Source of the DNA: Saprospiraceae bacterium
GTDB lineage: Bacteria > Bacteroidota > Bacteroidia > Chitinophagales > Saprospiraceae
Length of the DNA: 9,396 nt
Assembly: GCA_029262975.1 (NCBI GenBank)
Contig: JAJCYJ010000976.1
Coordinates: forward strand, 1 to 9,396
Direction of reading: 5' to 3'
In this document: in pieces, positions 7,026 through 9,396 of the stretch
Layout: each line of letters starts with the position of its first letter
Position numbering within the stretch: the first letter of the stretch is position 1
Position numbers and translations under genes: made by a program
Notes under the pieces: model-generated
What the model was told of the DNA's origin: nothing
The model's input: only the letters and a program-made list of their open reading frames with translations
Databases searched by the model: none

Positions 7026-7616
7026 TTGAGAAAAGGAAGGAGAAGAACTTACAAACCGATTCAAAAAGAACCGGAATTCAGAATTAACAATAATATCAGG
7101 ATTCCTGATATCCGCCTCGTAGGGGATAATATGGAAGAAATAAGCGAGGTTGCCGGACGCCAAATTGGACCCGATATCTACAATACACGGGAAGCACTTT
7201 CCTGGGCTGATAAATTAGATCTCGACCTTGTCGAAATTAGTCCAAAGGCAGAACCTCCTGTCTGTAAGATAATAGACTATCAAAAGTTCTTATATAATCG
7301 CAAGAAAAAGCAAAAGGAGCTTAAGGCAAAAACGCAAAAGACTGTTATTAAAGAGATTAGATTTGGCCCTAATACTGACGATCATGATTTTGATTTCAAG
7401 CTTAGACACGCCAAGAAATTCCTTGAAGAAGGTTCCAAAGTCAAAGCATATGTGCAGTTCAGAGGAAGAAGTATAGTCTTCAAAGAACGAGGAGAACTTC
7501 TATTATTGAAATTCATCAAAGAACTCGAAGGACTAGGTGCCGTAGAAAACCTACCAAAGTTAGAAGGACGACGAATGAATGTTATGATCAGTCCGGTTAA
7601 GTCTCGTAAATCATAG
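7026..7616 (+). CDS. infC: Translation initiation factor IF-3
   Basis: This 196-residue protein binds the 30S subunit, blocks premature 50S joining and checks start-codon choice. The N-domain (about 14-90) carries RINNNIRIPDIRLVGDN, LDLVEISP (66-73), PPVCKIIDYQKFLY (77-90), then a Lys-rich linker (92-108). The C-domain has IKEIRFGP, HDFDFKLRHAKKFL, FRGRSIVFKERG (145-156) and PKLEGRRMNVMISP near the end. An in-frame TAA at 7017-7019 bounds the gene, and no ATG occurs until codon 36 (7131), inside conserved sequence, so the start is non-ATG. TTG at 7026 fits the usual basic N-terminus; an ATT at 7059 is the alternative. There is no Shine-Dalgarno sequence before the TTG. The N-domain is about 10 residues longer than in E. 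coli IF-3 around 37-52. A strong terminator follows directly, so rpmI and rplT are not downstream, and thrS is not upstream. Confidence 0.97.
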   Translation: MRKGRRRTYKPIQKEPEFRINNNIRIPDIRLVGDNMEEISEVAGRQIGPDIYNTREALSWADKLDLDLVEISPKAEPPVCKIIDYQKFLYNRKKKQKELKAKTQKTVIKEIRFGPNTDDHDFDFKLRHAKKFLEEGSKVKAYVQFRGRSIVFKERGELLLLKFIKELEGLGAVENLPKLEGRRMNVMISPVKSRKS

Positions 7617-7632
7617 TGTTGTAAGAATTAGT

Positions 7633-7667
7633 AAAAAGGGAACTTGTAACCAGGTTCCCTTTTTTTT
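7633..7667. terminator. Strong intrinsic terminator between convergent genes
   Basis: AAAAAGGGAACTTG (7633-7646) pairs with CAGGTTCCCTTTTT (7651-7664) over 14 bp with a single G-T wobble and a TAAC loop. An eight-base T-tract covers 7660-7667. It lies 16 bases after the infC stop, so it ends infC transcription. The A-run on its left side makes it a plausible, weaker terminator for the permease gene arriving on the minus strand, whose stop is at 7753. Confidence 0.93.
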
Positions 7668-7752
7668 GTGCCCCTACCCCACTTCAGTCGATTCAAAAAA
7701 TAGGAACACCTAAGTCTTTGAAAGACAGAAAAATCTGTAGTCCTGGATTAGT

Positions 7753-9048
7753 CTACTTAAACTGTATCGTCTTTACAGGTGTAATCTGTGATACAATAAG
7801 ACTTGGAATCAGCATGAAAAGAACGACTACGATGACCGTACCCACATTAATCAATACCATAGAAGTAATATTAAACTCTATCGGTACTTCACTGAGATAA
7901 TAATCGGCTTCGCGCAATTTCAGGATGCCTGTATACTTTTGTATAAGACAAAGTACAATCGCCAGAAGGTTGCCGATCAATACTCCTTTGATAATAATCT
8001 CAGAAGCATTATACATGAAAATTTTTCTGACGGTCCAATTAGTCGCCCCAAGTGATTTTAGTATGCCTATCATATTAGTACGTTCAAGTACAAAAATAAG
8101 TAAGGCAGTCACCATATTGATCAAGGCCACGAGCACCATCAAAATAATTATCACACGCTCATTGATATTCTGAAGTTCAAGCCACTCAAATATTTGATTA
8201 AACTTGTCTTGTACAGTTTCACTATAGTTATTCGGAGGTAATAACTCGAAGAAGATATAATCATTAATTAAGGAAAGATCGTCCAGGTCTTCTACAAAAA
8301 CCTCAAGACCTGAAACTTCCTCTTTTGTCCAACCAAGAACTTCTTGCAACATTTCCATATCTACAAGCGCAAATCGTCGATCATATTCCTCAAGCCCGGT
8401 TTTATAGATACCCGAAATATTAAACTGGCGTGGGATGATGTCCCCGTCCAGAAGAAAACTCACATTAACTTTTTGTCCAACTGTGAAGTTCATGCGGTCA
8501 GCAGTATATTGAGAGACCATCATATCACGGGACGGAATACTATCTGAAAAAGTAATAAATGCACCGTCCTTTATAAAAGATTGTATTCGCTCCTGGTTAT
8601 AACCCCGATCCAATCCCTTTAAGAGCAACCCCTCAAATTGAGTTTTATCAGCCACGATACCAGGTACAATTGTAAAAGACTCCACATGGTCGATTCCTCC
8701 ATTAGTAGTCTCAGCAATGGGCTGATTATCATAATCCGTAATTTTTCTCGGTCTGACATAAGTGATGCGCTCAATATTAAGCAGCGTATCGATCAGCAAT
8801 TGATCTCTATATATAGGAACTAGTTCAAAGGAATCTCCGGATCGCCCGTCTGTTATATGAATATGCCCCCAGAAGCTGAAGACTTTTTCAGAAATTTGAT
8901 TTTTAAATCCAGTGATCACATTAGTTGTGATTATCATGACCATCATACTCAGTGCGATGGCGGCTATTGAGATTTTAACGATTAGGCTTGAAAATGATCC
9001 CCCTTCAGAAGTCCCAATCCGTCTGGCTATATATCGCTCAAAATTCAT
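7753..9048 (-). CDS. LolC/LolE-type ABC transporter permease (FtsX-like family)
   Basis: This 431-residue inner-membrane protein has the LolC/LolE/MacB permease layout. One transmembrane helix (about 22-46, KISIAAIALSMMVMIITTNV) is followed by a periplasmic domain of about 250 residues and three more helices (about 299-323, 350-372 and 395-420). The cytoplasmic turn after helix 2 has the family's ERTNMIGILKSLGATNW motif (about 322-338), which contacts the ATPase. By family it would help extract lipoproteins from the inner membrane with a LolD-like ATPase, but neither that ATPase nor a second permease is in the window; a single gene suggests a homodimer or a distant partner. I chose the ATG at 9048; a TTG two codons upstream (9054) is less likely. 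The stop is TAG at 7753. Family membership is firm, substrate less so. Confidence 0.9.
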   Translation of the reverse strand: MNFERYIARRIGTSEGGSFSSLIVKISIAAIALSMMVMIITTNVITGFKNQISEKVFSFWGHIHITDGRSGDSFELVPIYRDQLLIDTLLNIERITYVRPRKITDYDNQPIAETTNGGIDHVESFTIVPGIVADKTQFEGLLLKGLDRGYNQERIQSFIKDGAFITFSDSIPSRDMMVSQYTADRMNFTVGQKVNVSFLLDGDIIPRQFNISGIYKTGLEEYDRRFALVDMEMLQEVLGWTKEEVSGLEVFVEDLDDLSLINDYIFFELLPPNNYSETVQDKFNQIFEWLELQNINERVIIILMVLVALINMVTALLIFVLERTNMIGILKSLGATNWTVRKIFMYNASEIIIKGVLIGNLLAIVLCLIQKYTGILKLREADYYLSEVPIEFNITSMVLINVGTVIVVVLFMLIPSLIVSQITPVKTIQFK

Positions 9049-9241
9049 ATTCAACGGCGAAGATAACGGCTTAAGTGATATTGCAGCATCATAACGGTAA
9101 CTGGATAAATCTATTCAGCATAGTCGACTAAATGAAAATAAATCAGCTGCTCAAAGCAAACTCGCATGTCAATATTCCTAAAAGTGCCCTGGTGCCCTCA
9201 TCCAATTACCAGCAGACGATGGTGTATATATGGATATTAGC

Positions 9242-9249
9242 TACTTTTG
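9242..9249 (+). promoter_or_regulatory. Candidate -7 promoter element for tyrS
   Basis: TACTTTTG matches TAnnTTTG exactly and lies 16 bases before the tyrS ATG. No TTG or TTTG box is seen 17-23 bases upstream (only GATGG near 9218-9222), and the implied leader would be very short, about 10 bases. An AGGA at 9259-9262, three bases before the ATG, is a possible ribosome binding site. The rest of the 217-bp divergent gap shows no other clear signal. Confidence 0.35.
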
Positions 9250-9265
9250 CCGAAAATCAGGATAG

Positions 9266-9396
9266 ATGGATTTTATCAAGGAATTGAGGTGGCGAGAAAT
9301 GTTACAAGATTGTACGCCAGGTGCAGATGATATTCTGGCTAAAAAGATGTGCACTGGGTATATTGGATTTGACCCAACAGCATCTTCACTGGCAAT
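9266..9396 (+). CDS. tyrS: Tyrosyl-tRNA synthetase, N-terminal end (runs off the window)
   Basis: Only 43 codons are visible from the ATG at 9266. They match the start of bacterial class I TyrRS: MDFIKELRWREMLQD, PGADDIL (18-24), then GYIGFDPTASSLA (31-43), which corresponds to the tyrosine and ATP binding strand that leads into the HIGH motif. The enzyme charges tRNA-Tyr in the cytoplasm. The sequence stops inside codon 44, in the middle of the HIGH region. Position 43 is alanine where many TyrRS have the first histidine (SLHIGH); I believe some Bacteroidota TyrRS read SLxIGN here, so this may be normal. The gene is divergent from the LolC/E-type permease. The start gives the expected family N-terminus and has an AGGA close upstream. 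Confidence 0.93.
   Translation, partial: MDFIKELRWREMLQDCTPGADDILAKKMCTGYIGFDPTASSLA

Noticed and set aside
9106..9113. TAGATTTA on the minus strand as a promoter for the permease gene
   Set aside because: It is one base off TAnnTTTG and no TTG box lies 17-23 bases upstream.
9132..9287. A 51-codon frame starting MKINQLLKAN between the permease and tyrS
   Set aside because: It overlaps the tyrS start by 22 bases in another frame, contains the best tyrS -7 element, has no ribosome binding site, and resembles nothing I know. A real small protein cannot be fully excluded.

Overview
The window looks like a stretch of chromosome from a member of the Bacteroidota, possibly a Saprospiraceae-like lineage. 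It is AT-rich and ribosome binding sites are mostly weak or absent. Two intergenic sites match the TAnnTTTG -7 element typical of this phylum. The protein types (ClpC with a UVR segment, a STAS protein next to ribonuclease Z, a single LolC/E-type permease, and IF-3 and TyrRS of Bacteroidota flavour) fit as well. The assignment rests on remembered family features; no search was run.

Layout from left to right. (1) At 1-666 (+) is the C-terminal end of a gene that begins before the window, from an unnamed but recognisable family. (2) A 270-bp convergent gap holds a pair of GC-rich palindromes arranged as an exact inverted repeat (819-839 and 899-919). (3) Three genes on the minus strand read leftward from 3641: a STAS-domain anti-sigma-factor antagonist, ribonuclease Z (rnz, TTG start 2 nt after the STAS stop), and a secreted M20-family metallopeptidase after a 114-bp gap. 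STAS and rnz are very probably one operon, with a good promoter candidate at 3727-3760. (4) A 645-bp divergent intergenic region (3642-4286) holds a perfect 9-bp dyad, a terminator-like hairpin and possible promoter elements, but no convincing gene. (5) clpC (+) is a complete Hsp100 unfoldase with a ClpP-binding VGF loop. (6) infC (+) has a non-ATG start and is closed by a strong intrinsic terminator. (7) A LolC/LolE-type ABC permease (-) converges on that terminator. (8) Divergent from it, the first 43 codons of tyrS run off the right edge.

Functionally this is mainly housekeeping: protein quality control (ClpC), translation (IF-3, TyrRS, tRNA 3' processing by RNase Z), envelope transport (LolC/E type), peptide degradation outside the cytoplasm (M20) and a partner-switching regulator (STAS). 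I see no mobile element, CRISPR array, rRNA or tRNA, and no multi-gene system that looks new. The points most worth a second look are the palindrome pair, the dyad and hairpin in the large intergenic region, the infC gene separated from its usual ribosomal-protein neighbours, and an alanine where tyrS normally has the first histidine of its HIGH motif.
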